Assembly (NCBI GenBank): GCA_902491915.1
Contig: CABUJL010000049.1
Coordinates: forward strand, 1 to 12,479
Reading direction: 5' to 3'
Length of the DNA: 12,479 nt
Source of the DNA: an uncultured Collinsella sp.
GTDB lineage: Bacteria > Actinomycetota > Coriobacteriia > Coriobacteriales > Coriobacteriaceae
The notes beneath the pieces are model-generated. The model was not told the DNA's origin. It saw only the letters and a program-made list of their open reading frames with translations, and did no database searches. The translations under genes and the position numbers were made by a program. This document shows positions 1 through 6,847 of this stretch, piece by piece. The stretch's first letter is position 1; every line of letters begins with the position of its first letter.

Positions 1-38
1 CTTGAGCATCTTATAACGATTACTTTATTTCACTCAAG

Positions 39-52
39 TTGATAACCATAAA
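39..52 (+). promoter_or_regulatory. Possible FNR/CRP-family operator
   Basis: The sequence TTGATAACCATAAA matches the FNR consensus TTGAT-N4-ATCAA at 9 of 10 specified positions (ATAAA instead of ATCAA). It lies about 320 bases upstream of the first gene. An oxygen-sensing regulator would make sense for an oxygen-sensitive formate hydrogenlyase. A single match in AT-rich DNA can arise by chance, and I do not know which Crp/Fnr proteins this organism has. Confidence 0.25.
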
Positions 53-166
53 CACGAATACAAGCGTAGTACATCCAAAATGAGAGCGCATAAAAATCTC
101 TGAGGCGTACGCATGTAATACACTCACCTTTATAGCTTCTAGAGAATAATTCCAACCTGCCAAAAC

Positions 167-192
167 CCCTGCAATACACCCGTATTGCAGGG
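167..192. promoter_or_regulatory. Perfect 11-bp dyad (operator or hairpin) in the operon leader
   Basis: The arm CCCTGCAATAC (167-177) is exactly complementary to GTATTGCAGGG (182-192), with only four bases (ACCC) between. On the + strand no T-run follows, so it is not a typical rightward terminator. On the - strand the hairpin is followed by GTTTTG (from 161-166), so a leftward terminator is possible, although no leftward gene is seen here. A regulator-binding palindrome upstream of hydN, or the end of an upstream transcript, are both possible. Confidence 0.4.
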
Positions 193-352
193 CCTATGCT
201 CAAGTTTGCCACCTGCAACTGCGTATATTTAACCTGTATATCGTTGGAGAAACTCTACCGAGTGCATGTTTCGCCGCATGCATTTGATACGTCGATGCCA
301 GGCCACGGGCGGCTTGGGTCAATGTCGACAGGGTCTCTTCGGCAAGGGATTC

Positions 353-358
353 AGGAGG
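353..358 (+). promoter_or_regulatory. Ribosome binding site of hydN
   Basis: AGGAGG lies 11 bases before the ATG at 370. An in-frame GTG at 361 is only two bases from this site, too close to be used, so the ATG at 370 is the preferred start. Confidence 0.7.
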
Positions 359-369
359 GAGTGAACAAC

Positions 370-888
370 ATGGGTAATAAGCGAGTCGTAGCCGATTCTT
401 CGCGCTGCATTGGGTGTCAAACCTGTATGGCGGCGTGTATCGAGGCGCACGACATCCCCGGTAACATCGCCGCGCCGCGCCTGCGCGTGACGCGTACGTA
501 CGAGATCTCCGCACCGGTGGCTTGCCATCACTGCGAGGATGCCCCGTGCGCGAAGGCCTGTCCTACGGGCGCCTTGTTCTTTGATCCAAAGAACCATCGC
601 ATCGGCGTCAACGAGGACAACTGCATCGGCTGCAAGAGCTGCGTCATGGCATGCCCCTTTGGCGCCGTGAGCGTGGCGACCACGCAGGTCCCCGTCTTGA
701 TGGGCGACGTTCGCGTGGGTTCGCAGACCAAGAGCTTCGTGCTCAAGTGCGACCTGTGCGTGGACCGTCCCGGCGGTCCGGCGTGTGCCGAGGCGTGCCC
801 GACCAAGGGCCTCACCCTGGTAGACGAGGAGCGCCTGGCAGAACTGACTGCCGAGCGTGCCCGCGCCACCATCGAAAACGAGGCGTAA
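370..888 (+). CDS. hydN: Four-cluster [4Fe-4S] ferredoxin-like electron carrier of formate dehydrogenase H (HydN/HycB family)
   Basis: The product is 172 aa and soluble. It holds four Cys groups: C13/C16/C19/C23, C52/C55/C60/C64, C85/C88/C91/C95 and C127/C130/C139/C143. These give four [4Fe-4S] clusters in the arrangement of the HycB/HydN/DmsB-type subunits. The short CHHCEDAPC and CPFGAV stretches and the CDLC...ACPTK ending are typical of the family. In E. coli, HydN (about 175 aa) is associated with FdhF, and its placement directly before fdhF here supports the same role: taking electrons from the formate dehydrogenase. The start at 370 is chosen from the AGGAGG at 353-358. The gene is first in the operon and 75 bases before fdhF. 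It is a paralogue of hyfA in this window but shorter between the third and fourth Cys groups. It could equally be named hycB-like; the class is certain, the exact symbol less so. Confidence 0.85.
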   Translation: MGNKRVVADSSRCIGCQTCMAACIEAHDIPGNIAAPRLRVTRTYEISAPVACHHCEDAPCAKACPTGALFFDPKNHRIGVNEDNCIGCKSCVMACPFGAVSVATTQVPVLMGDVRVGSQTKSFVLKCDLCVDRPGGPACAEACPTKGLTLVDEERLAELTAERARATIENEA

Positions 889-891
889 GTG

Positions 892-940
892 TTGGGGCGA
901 CAGGCCCAATGATTGTCAAATAAGTACCGAGCATTCGGTA
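892..940 (+). other. Two small intercistronic hairpins between hydN and fdhF
   Basis: TTGGG (892-896) can pair with CCCAA (905-909). TACCGA (925-930) pairs perfectly with TCGGTA (935-940) across a GCAT loop. Neither is followed by a T-run, so termination is unlikely. They may shape mRNA processing or translation of fdhF, whose ribosome binding site AAGGAGG lies at 952-958. The stems are short and could be incidental. Confidence 0.3.
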
Positions 941-963
941 GCAGAGAAAGGAAGGAGGGTGTC

Positions 964-3186
964 ATGGAGAAGCATAAAGTGATCTGCCCGTACTGCGGCG
1001 CCGGTTGCCAGTTTAACCTCCTGGTCCAAAACGGCCAGGTCGTGGGTACCGAACCGCTCAACGGCATCACCAATCAGGGCGAGCTGTGCCTTAAGGGCAT
1101 GAGCGGCTACGACTTCATCAACGACACCAAGATCTTGACTCCTCGCGTACTGCACCCGATGATCCGCCGCACTAAGGGCGCGGATCTTGAGCGCGTAAGC
1201 TGGGACGAGGCACTGGATTTCACCGCATCTAAGATGCAGGCCATAATTGACGAATATGGTCCTAACGCTGTCATGACCACCGGCTCTTCGCGAGGCGGCG
1301 GCAATGAGGCGAACTACGTCATGCAGAAGTTTACGCGTGCGTGCATCGGCACCCACAGCGTGGACAACTGCGCCCGTACTTGACACGGCCCTACTGTCCT
1401 CGGTCTGATGGACACGGTTGGTTCAGGTTGCATGTCATGCTCCATCCCCGGTATGGAGGATGCGGGCTGCATTTTCCTCTTCGGCTATAACCCTGCCGAT
1501 TCGCACCCCATCGTCGCAAGGCGTATCGTGCGAGCCAAAGAAAAGGGTTGCAAGATCATCGTCGCCGACCCGCGCCATATCGAAACCGCGCGTATCGCCG
1601 ATCTCTACCTTCCGATCAAGAACGGTTGCAACGTCGCGTTCCTCAACGCCTTTGCCAACTGCTTGGTCAACGATGGCCTCTACGACAAGGAATTCGTCGC
1701 CGAGCATACGAACGGCTTTGACGAGTGGTGGGAGACCATCAAGAACTACACTCCCGAATCCGTACAGGACATCACGGGTGTCGAGCCCGCGTTGATCCAC
1801 CAAGCTGCCGAGATGTACGCCACGGCGAAGCCCTCTGCCATCATTGGCTGGGGCATGGGCGTATGCCAGCAGAAGCAGAACCTGAAGACGGTGCACACCA
1901 TCGCCTCCATCGCCTGCGTTGCCGGCCAGATCGGCAAACCCAATTCCGGCCTCGCGCCCGTGCGTGGCCAGAATAATGTCCAGGGCTCCTGCGATATGGG
2001 CATGCTGCCCAACCTGTACCCTGGCTACCAGAAGGTCACCGACCCGGCAGTGCGTGCCAAGTTTGCCAAGGCTTGGGGCGTGCCCGAGGAAAAGCTCCCG
2101 CTCGAGGAGGGCTACAAGCTCACCGACCTGGGCCACCTGGTCGACGAGGGCAAGGTGCACTGCTTCTACAACTACGGCGAGGACCCGGTGCAGACCGAGC
2201 CCGATTCGGCCGGTATGCGCAAGACGCTCTCCGAGCTGGATCTGTTCATTTGCCAGGACATCTTTATGACGCAGACGACCATGCTCGCCGACGTCATCCT
2301 GCCCGCTACCTCTTGGGGCGAGCACGAGGGTGTCTTTACTGCATCCGACCGTAGCTTCCAGCACTTTGACGCGGCCGTTCCGCCCAAGGGCGAGTGCCGT
2401 CACGACTGGGAGATCTTCGCGGACCTGTCCACGCGTATGGGCTATCCCATGCACTACGACAACACCGAGCAGATCTGGAACGAGTGCATTAGCCTGTGCC
2501 CCAACTTTGTGGGCGCGACCTACGAGAAGATGGCTCCCGAGGGCGGCTACGCCCAGTGGCCCGTCAAGAGCACCGATGTGAACGACCACGGTACGCCCGA
2601 CATGTTCGCTGGTGGCAAGTTCACCACCAAGGACGGCCGCGCCAACCTGATGGCGCACGACTGGGAGGCGCCCTCCGAGCTTCCCGACGATGAGTACCCG
2701 CTCATCCTGTGCACCGTCCGCGAGGTCGGCCACTACAGCTGCCGCTCGATGACCGGCAACTGCAAGACGCTGGCGCTGCTTGCCGACGAGCCCGGCTTTG
2801 TCCGCATGAATCCCGCGGACGCCGAGGCGCGCGGCATCAAGAACGGCGACATCGTCTCGATTCACAGCCGCCGAGGCCAGGTATACAGTCGCGCCGACAT
2901 TAGCGATCGCATCAACAAGGGCACGGTCTATATGACCTACCAGTGGTGGATCGGCAAGTGCAACGAGCTGACCATGCACAAGGTCGACCCGGTCTCGCAT
3001 ACGCCCGAGGACAAGTTCTCCGCCTGCCAGGTCGACGCTATCGCCGACCAGGTCTGGGCCGAGGGCGAGGTCGAGCGTCAGTACACCGAGCTCAAGCAGG
3101 CTCTGGTGGACGCCGCCGCTCCCCAGGACGTTGAGCCCGGCGCCGCCAAGTTCGACGACGAGACGCACGTGAACCAAATCGTGTAG
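964..3186 (+). CDS. fdhF: Formate dehydrogenase H, selenocysteine-containing (in-frame TGA read as Sec140)
   Basis: This is one gene of 740 residues with an in-frame TGA at 1381-1383 read as selenocysteine 140. The same frame resumes immediately with HGPTVLGL, as in E. coli FDH-H around Sec140-His141. The enzyme oxidises formate to CO2 at a Mo/W-bis-MGD centre in the cytoplasm. Visible features: N-terminal [4Fe-4S] ligands C8, C11, C15 and C42 followed by K44, all at E. coli positions; Sec140 and His141 at the active site; the VRGQNN segment with Arg334, matching E. coli Arg333; the cofactor-binding VADPRHIETARIADLYLPIK region (~201-220); and a C-terminal molybdopterin-dinucleotide-binding domain from ~575. 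It is about 25 residues longer than E. coli FdhF (715), mostly as an acidic C-terminal tail. The ATG at 964 has AAGGAGG five bases before it; the frame is open back to 913, but that part lacks family similarity. The Sec codon implies selA/selB/selC/selD elsewhere in the genome. Automated callers would split or truncate this gene. Confidence 0.96.
1381..1414 (+). promoter_or_regulatory. Selenocysteine UGA and bacterial SECIS-like hairpin within fdhF
   Basis: The TGA at 1381-1383 is followed after 11 bases by a stem. TGTCC (1395-1399) pairs with GGACA (1410-1414), then T1400-A1408 and C1401-G1407 pair with T1409 bulged, leaving the loop GGTCT (1402-1406). As I recall the E. coli fdhF SECIS, its apical stem also begins 11 bases after the UGA and carries GGUCU at the same offset; SelB recognises this loop together with a bulged U. 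Here the bulged U is on the 3' side rather than the 5' side. The fold was done by eye, so details of the lower stem are uncertain. Confidence 0.8.
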
Positions 3187-3207
3187 TCCCGTTCTCGTTG
3201 GCTTTTT

Positions 3208-3250
3208 GGGCCGGGCGTCCCGTACGTTCGGGAGCCCGGCCCGTTATTTT
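3208..3250 (+). terminator. Strong GC-rich hairpin between fdhF and hyfA (possible internal terminator/attenuator)
   Basis: GGGCCGGGC (3208-3216) pairs with GCCCGGCCC (3234-3242), and TCCCG (3218-3222) pairs with CGGGA (3229-3233). This is a 14-bp stem with one bulged G (3217) and a six-base loop (TACGTT). It is followed by GTTATTTT, a partial T-run, as in a modest intrinsic terminator. It sits 22 bases after the fdhF stop and just before the hyfA ribosome binding site. Because hyfA-H clearly belong with fdhF, full termination is unlikely. Partial termination (more hydN-fdhF than hyf mRNA), or an mRNA processing or stabilising structure, fits better. I see no obvious promoter between it and hyfA. 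Confidence 0.6.
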
Positions 3251-3264
3251 GAAAGGAAGTGGGG

Positions 3265-3882
3265 ATGAACCGCTTCATCGACATCAACCCGGAGAGGTGC
3301 ATCGGCTGCGGAACATGCCAGTCCGCCTGTGCCGACGCCCACCGGATGCAGGGTCTTCAGGATACGCCGCGCCTGGCGCTCGTGAAGACCGGCGGTATTT
3401 CGGCCGCCCTTGCCTGCCACCATTGCGAGGGTGCCCCCTGCGCCGAGGTCTGCCCGGTGAATGCCATCGAGCACGATGGCGACCGCATCCACGTCAAGGA
3501 GCAGGAGTGCATCGGGTGCAGGCTGTGCGCCATCGCGTGCCCCTTCGGAGCCATCCATCCCGATGGCACGTCTATCGCCGGTGTCGCAGGCATGTGCGAC
3601 CCGACGCCTTCGTATCCTAAGTCCCTGAGCAGCCTGCTTACGTGGGCTCCCGGCCAGTACACCTGCGCTGTCAAGTGCGACCTGTGCGCCTTCGATCCGG
3701 ACGGCCCGCATTGTGTGGCGGCGTGCCCCACCAAGGCGCTGACCGTCATGGGCGGCGCGGCCGATCGCGAGCTCGACGAGGCCAAGCGCCTGCGCTCGAT
3801 CGAAAACGGTCCGGTTGTCGACGTTACCGCTGTGGCCCAGGGCCTGTCCGAGAAAGCAGAAGGGAGCGTAAACAATGGATAG
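3265..3882 (+). CDS. hyfA: Hydrogenase-4 component A: four-cluster [4Fe-4S] electron-transfer subunit
   Basis: The product is 205 aa, the length I recall for E. coli HyfA (HycB is about 203). Four Cys groups are seen: C12/C15/C18/C22, C51/C54/C59/C63, C82/C85/C88/C92 and C138/C141/C150/C154. The run LQDTPRLALVKT after the first group resembles HyfA closely, and CPVNAI and CPFGAI are family hallmarks. It is expected to carry electrons between FdhF and the soluble arm of the hydrogenase. The ATG at 3265 is preferred because AAAGGAAG (3252-3259) is well placed. A GTG at 3259 would overlap that site. The 3' end overlaps hyfB by 8 bases, indicating translational coupling. A strong hairpin lies just upstream. 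Two extra cysteines (C111, C134) lie in the loop before the fourth group. HycB is the alternative name, but the downstream hyf gene set favours HyfA. Confidence 0.9.
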   Translation: MNRFIDINPERCIGCGTCQSACADAHRMQGLQDTPRLALVKTGGISAALACHHCEGAPCAEVCPVNAIEHDGDRIHVKEQECIGCRLCAIACPFGAIHPDGTSIAGVAGMCDPTPSYPKSLSSLLTWAPGQYTCAVKCDLCAFDPDGPHCVAACPTKALTVMGGAADRELDEAKRLRSIENGPVVDVTAVAQGLSEKAEGSVNNG

Positions 3883-5893
3883 CATGACGCTGTTTATCGC
3901 ATCGCTTGCCGTCTCGTGCATCGGTGCGCTCGCCTCGGTTCTGCTGATCAAGGCCGATAACGCCGCCAAGACCGCCGGCTGCCTGATCGGCGCCGTCGCC
4001 GCGGTGCTTTCGTTTGTGGCCGGTATCCAGGCCGTGCTGGGCGATGTCACGTCGGTCGACACCATCGTGTTCTTCCCGTTTGCCCATTTCCAGCTGCTGC
4101 TCAATCAGCTGTCCGGCCTGTTCGTGGCGCTCATCTCGGTGCTCGCGTTTGCCGGTTCGATCTACGGTCTCAACTACTTTGATGAGTACCCGGGCAAAAA
4201 GGGCCGCGCCGGCTTCTTCTTTAACACCTTCGTGGCGTCCATGATGCTCGTCATCACCGCCGACAACGTGTTTTGGTTCCTGGTCGCCTTTGAGCTCATG
4301 TCGCTGACCTCGTACTTCCTGGTCGTGATCGAGGAGAACGAGAACTCCATCCATGGCGGTTGGCTCTACTTTGTGATTGCGCATGTGGGCTTTGTGCTCA
4401 TCATGGCGAGCTTCCTCACCATGACCAACTTCGCCGGTGGCTCGTTTGCCTTTGCGGATTTCCGCGCTACGCAGTTTAGCCCCGCGGTCGCATCCGTGTG
4501 CTTCGTGCTCGCCTTCTTTGGCTTTGGTGCCAAGGCCGGTATCATCCCGCTGCACGGCTGGCTGCCCAAGGCGCATCCCGAGGCGCCGTCCAACGTGTCG
4601 GCCCTCATGTCCGGCGGCATGATCAAGATCGGTATCTTCGGCATTCTCAAGGTTGGTCTCGACCTGCTCTCCGCCTCGGGCGTTCAGGTCTGGTGGGGCC
4701 TTATGGTCATGGTCTTCGGTGCGATCTCGTCCGTTCTCGGCGTGGCTTTCGCCCTGCAGGAGCATGACATCAAGCGCCTGCTGGCCTATCACTCCGTCGA
4801 GAACATCGGCATCATTCTGCTCGGCGTCGGCGCCTCCATGGCCGCCATGGCGCTCAACTCGGTCGGCATCGCCGTCCTGGCTCTGATGGCCGCCCTCTAC
4901 CACACGTTTAACCACGCGATGTTTAAGGGCGAGCTGTTCTTGGGCGCCGGTGCGCTGCTGTACTCCACGGGTACGCGCAATATGGAGAAGATGGGCGGCC
5001 TGTTCCGTCGTATGCCGGCAACGGCCATCTGCTTCCTTGTTGGCGCGCTTGCCATCTCGGCCATCCCGCCCTTCAACGGCTTTGTGTCCGAGTGGTTTAC
5101 CTACCAGTCGCTGTTTAACGCCGCCATGCAGGGCGACAAGGCCGTCATGATCGTGGCCGTGTTCGCAGCCGTCGCGCTTGCCATTACCGGCGCGCTGGCT
5201 GTCACGTGCTTCGTCAAGGCCTATGGCGTCTCCTTTGCCTCCGCGCCCCGTTCCGAGGCTGCGGCCAATGCCAAGGAGGTTCCCGCCCCCATGGTGTTCG
5301 CGCAGGGCCTGCTCGCGGCCATCTGCGTCGTGCTGGGCATTGGCGCTCCCGTGATCGCGCCCGTGCTGGTCGATGTCGCCGCGTCCGTGCTGCATCCGTA
5401 CGGCGGCGTGTTTGCCGCCGAGGGCATGGAGCTCATGAACCAGTACTCCGGCGCTGCCACCTCCACGCCCGCGATTGCTATTGCGCTCGTGGTGCTCGTC
5501 GGTCTTGCCTGCGGTTATCGCAAGCTCAAGACCGTCGGCAAGGTGCAGAAGTCCCAGCCGTGGGCATGCGGCTATGCTCCCAACGAGCATATGCCCGTCG
5601 TGGCCACGACCTTTGCCTCCGAGGTGTCCTGGTTTATGCAGCCGCTCTACACGCTGCGCGACCGCTGCACGGCCGTCTGCTGGTCCATCGCGCACTTCTT
5701 CCAGAAGCTCACCGGTGTGGCCGAGGCTGTGGAGCCCGTACCCGACAAGGTTCTCGTCGATGCCCCGCATAAGGGTGTCGAGAAGCTCGCCGACCTCGCG
5801 ACTAAGCTCGAGGGTGGCAACTACAGCATCTATATCTGCTACATCGTCGCGGCACTCGTGGTGTTCCTCGTGCTCGCCGTGCAAATGGGTTAA
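3875..5893 (+). CDS. hyfB: Hydrogenase-4 component B: NuoL/antiporter-like membrane subunit
   Basis: The product is a 672-aa polytopic membrane protein, the same length as I recall for E. coli HyfB. It belongs to the proton-conducting antiporter-like family (NuoL/M/N, MrpA/D). Charged residues typical of the channel are seen inside hydrophobic segments: E140 (VAFELM), K220 (FGFGAKAGIIPLHGWLPKAH), K251 (GGMIKIG), H347 and K351 (FNHAMFKG). Around 220-250 the stretch is close to HyfB/HycC. A final hydrophobic segment at ~652-671 follows a long, less hydrophobic C-terminal part (~560-650). It should lie in the membrane arm and help translocate ions while H2 is produced. The ATG at 3875 overlaps the end of hyfA, with AGAAGGGA just upstream. 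HycC, the paralogue in formate hydrogenlyase-1, is the alternative, but the presence of hyfD, hyfE and hyfF makes HyfB the better name. Confidence 0.93.
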   Translation: MDSMTLFIASLAVSCIGALASVLLIKADNAAKTAGCLIGAVAAVLSFVAGIQAVLGDVTSVDTIVFFPFAHFQLLLNQLSGLFVALISVLAFAGSIYGLNYFDEYPGKKGRAGFFFNTFVASMMLVITADNVFWFLVAFELMSLTSYFLVVIEENENSIHGGWLYFVIAHVGFVLIMASFLTMTNFAGGSFAFADFRATQFSPAVASVCFVLAFFGFGAKAGIIPLHGWLPKAHPEAPSNVSALMSGGMIKIGIFGILKVGLDLLSASGVQVWWGLMVMVFGAISSVLGVAFALQEHDIKRLLAYHSVENIGIILLGVGASMAAMALNSVGIAVLALMAALYHTFNHAMFKGELFLGAGALLYSTGTRNMEKMGGLFRRMPATAICFLVGALAISAIPPFNGFVSEWFTYQSLFNAAMQGDKAVMIVAVFAAVALAITGALAVTCFVKAYGVSFASAPRSEAAANAKEVPAPMVFAQGLLAAICVVLGIGAPVIAPVLVDVAASVLHPYGGVFAAEGMELMNQYSGAATSTPAIAIALVVLVGLACGYRKLKTVGKVQKSQPWACGYAPNEHMPVVATTFASEVSWFMQPLYTLRDRCTAVCWSIAHFFQKLTGVAEAVEPVPDKVLVDAPHKGVEKLADLATKLEGGNYSIYICYIVAALVVFLVLAVQMG

Positions 5894-5905
5894 GGAGGGG
5901 AGAGC

Positions 5906-6832
5906 ATGAACAACATCGTACTTGCCGTTCTGCAGGGCGTGGTCGTCATGGCCGTCGCGCCGTTCTTCTCCGGTCTCGGCCGCGTGATCCGCGCCAAGAT
6001 GCACAACCGTCGCGGCCCCAGCATCATGCAGGACTATCGCGACCTGGCCAAGCTCTTTGCGCGCCCCGAGTCCCAGAGCGAGGACGCGAGCTTTGCGCTG
6101 CGCATTATGCCGCCGCTGTTCTTCGCCGTCGCCTTTATGCTCGCGATGGGCCTGCCGCTCTTTACGGCGCAAAGCCCCATCCCGGTCTTTGGTGACGCCA
6201 TCACCATCATGTACAGCCTGGCGCTCGCCCGCTTCTTCTTCGCCCTCTGCGGCGTGGATTCGTCCAACGCCTACGCCGGTATCGGCGGCGTCCGCGAGCT
6301 GCTCATGAGCGTGCTCATCGAGCCGTCCATGCTGCTGGCGCTGTTTGCCGCCGCCCTGGTGTGCGGTTCCACCGACATCGCCACCATGGGTCAGCACATC
6401 ATGACGGGCGCCATCGACGCGCCGGTCGCCGTAATCCTCGCCGGCATCGCCTTTGCGATTGCCTGCTACATGGAACTCGGCAAGCTGCCGTTTGATCAGG
6501 CCGAGGCCGAGCAGGAGCTTCAGGAGGGCCCGCTCGCCGAGCTTTCCGGCCCGTCGCTTGCCATGGCCAAGCTCGCCATGTCCATGAAGCAGGTCCTGGT
6601 CGTTGCTTGGTTCTGCGCGATCTTTGTCCCCTGGGGTGAGCCCGCGACCGTGGGTGCCGCCGCCGTTTTGGGCGCGGTTATCTTCCTGGTGAAGTGCCTG
6701 ATCGACTTTGTCGTGTGCGGCGTAATCGAGAACTCCTGCTCGCGCTCGCGTTTTAAGGTGCTTGGCAATCAGACTTGGGCCGTTGTGGGCATCGCCGTTC
6801 TGGCGTTTGTTTTCGTGGTCGTCGGCGTGTAG
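5906..6832 (+). CDS. hyfC: Hydrogenase-4 component C: NuoH/HycD-like membrane anchor subunit
   Basis: The product is a 308-aa membrane protein of the NuoH (complex I subunit 1) family; E. coli HyfC is about 315 aa. The cytoplasmic loop RRGPSIMQDYRD (35-46) and the acidic loop LPFDQAEAEQELQEGP (194-209) are diagnostic. The second carries E200, E202 and E205, of the kind that links the soluble catalytic arm to the membrane arm. About eight hydrophobic segments are visible, the last at ~290-308. It should anchor the HyfG-containing soluble module and join it to the antiporter-like subunits. The AAGGAGGGG at 5892-5900 supports the ATG at 5906, 12 bases after hyfB. HycD is the formate hydrogenlyase-1 equivalent. 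Confidence 0.93.
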   Translation: MNNIVLAVLQGVVVMAVAPFFSGLGRVIRAKMHNRRGPSIMQDYRDLAKLFARPESQSEDASFALRIMPPLFFAVAFMLAMGLPLFTAQSPIPVFGDAITIMYSLALARFFFALCGVDSSNAYAGIGGVRELLMSVLIEPSMLLALFAAALVCGSTDIATMGQHIMTGAIDAPVAVILAGIAFAIACYMELGKLPFDQAEAEQELQEGPLAELSGPSLAMAKLAMSMKQVLVVAWFCAIFVPWGEPATVGAAAVLGAVIFLVKCLIDFVVCGVIENSCSRSRFKVLGNQTWAVVGIAVLAFVFVVVGV

Positions 6833-6847
6833 GAGAAGGGAGAAACA

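Larger units (their letters stand above)
1..369 (+). promoter_or_regulatory. Leader / upstream non-coding region of the hydN-fdhF-hyf operon
   Basis: No convincing gene is seen here. The first ~180 bases are visibly AT-richer than the coding DNA that follows, as expected for a promoter region. The frame of hydN is open back to 196, but that upstream stretch has no recognisable protein content and no ribosome binding site, so I treat it as untranslated. Notable structures are an FNR-like half-site pair (39-52), a perfect 11-bp dyad (167-192) and a small inverted repeat TGCATG/CATGCA (263-268 with 277-282). I could not place a convincing -35/-10 pair. A TATATC at 237-242 has only a poor -35 (TGCAAC, 214-219). 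No sigma-54 type -24/-12 element (the promoter type used by E. coli hyf and fdhF) was found. Confidence 0.6.

Noticed and set aside
150..180. Sigma-54 (-24/-12) promoter as used for E. coli hyf/fdhF
   Set aside because: Candidate TGGC and TTGC pieces on either strand do not have the required GG-N10-GC spacing.
263..282. TGCATG/CATGCA inverted repeat in the leader
   Set aside because: Only six pairs with an eight-base loop and no T-run; too weak to call a regulatory structure on its own.
196..369. N-terminal extension of hydN from an upstream ATG at 196
   Set aside because: The extension has no ferredoxin-family similarity and no ribosome binding site, and it would run through the leader. 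AGGAGG at 353-358 supports the ATG at 370.
913..963. Earlier TTG start for fdhF at 913
   Set aside because: The ATG at 964 has an excellent AAGGAGG five bases upstream and gives Cys ligands and Sec at the exact E. coli positions. The upstream residues include the ribosome binding site region itself.
1381..1383. TGA as a true stop making fdhF a pseudogene or two genes
   Set aside because: The frame continues with the conserved FDH-H sequence, the TGA sits exactly at residue 140 where E. coli has selenocysteine, and a SECIS-like hairpin follows.
964..1640. Impression of less biased codon use in the first third of fdhF, suggesting recombination
   Set aside because: It is an impression by eye only, without a computed codon statistic, and the protein sequence is continuous and conserved across the region.
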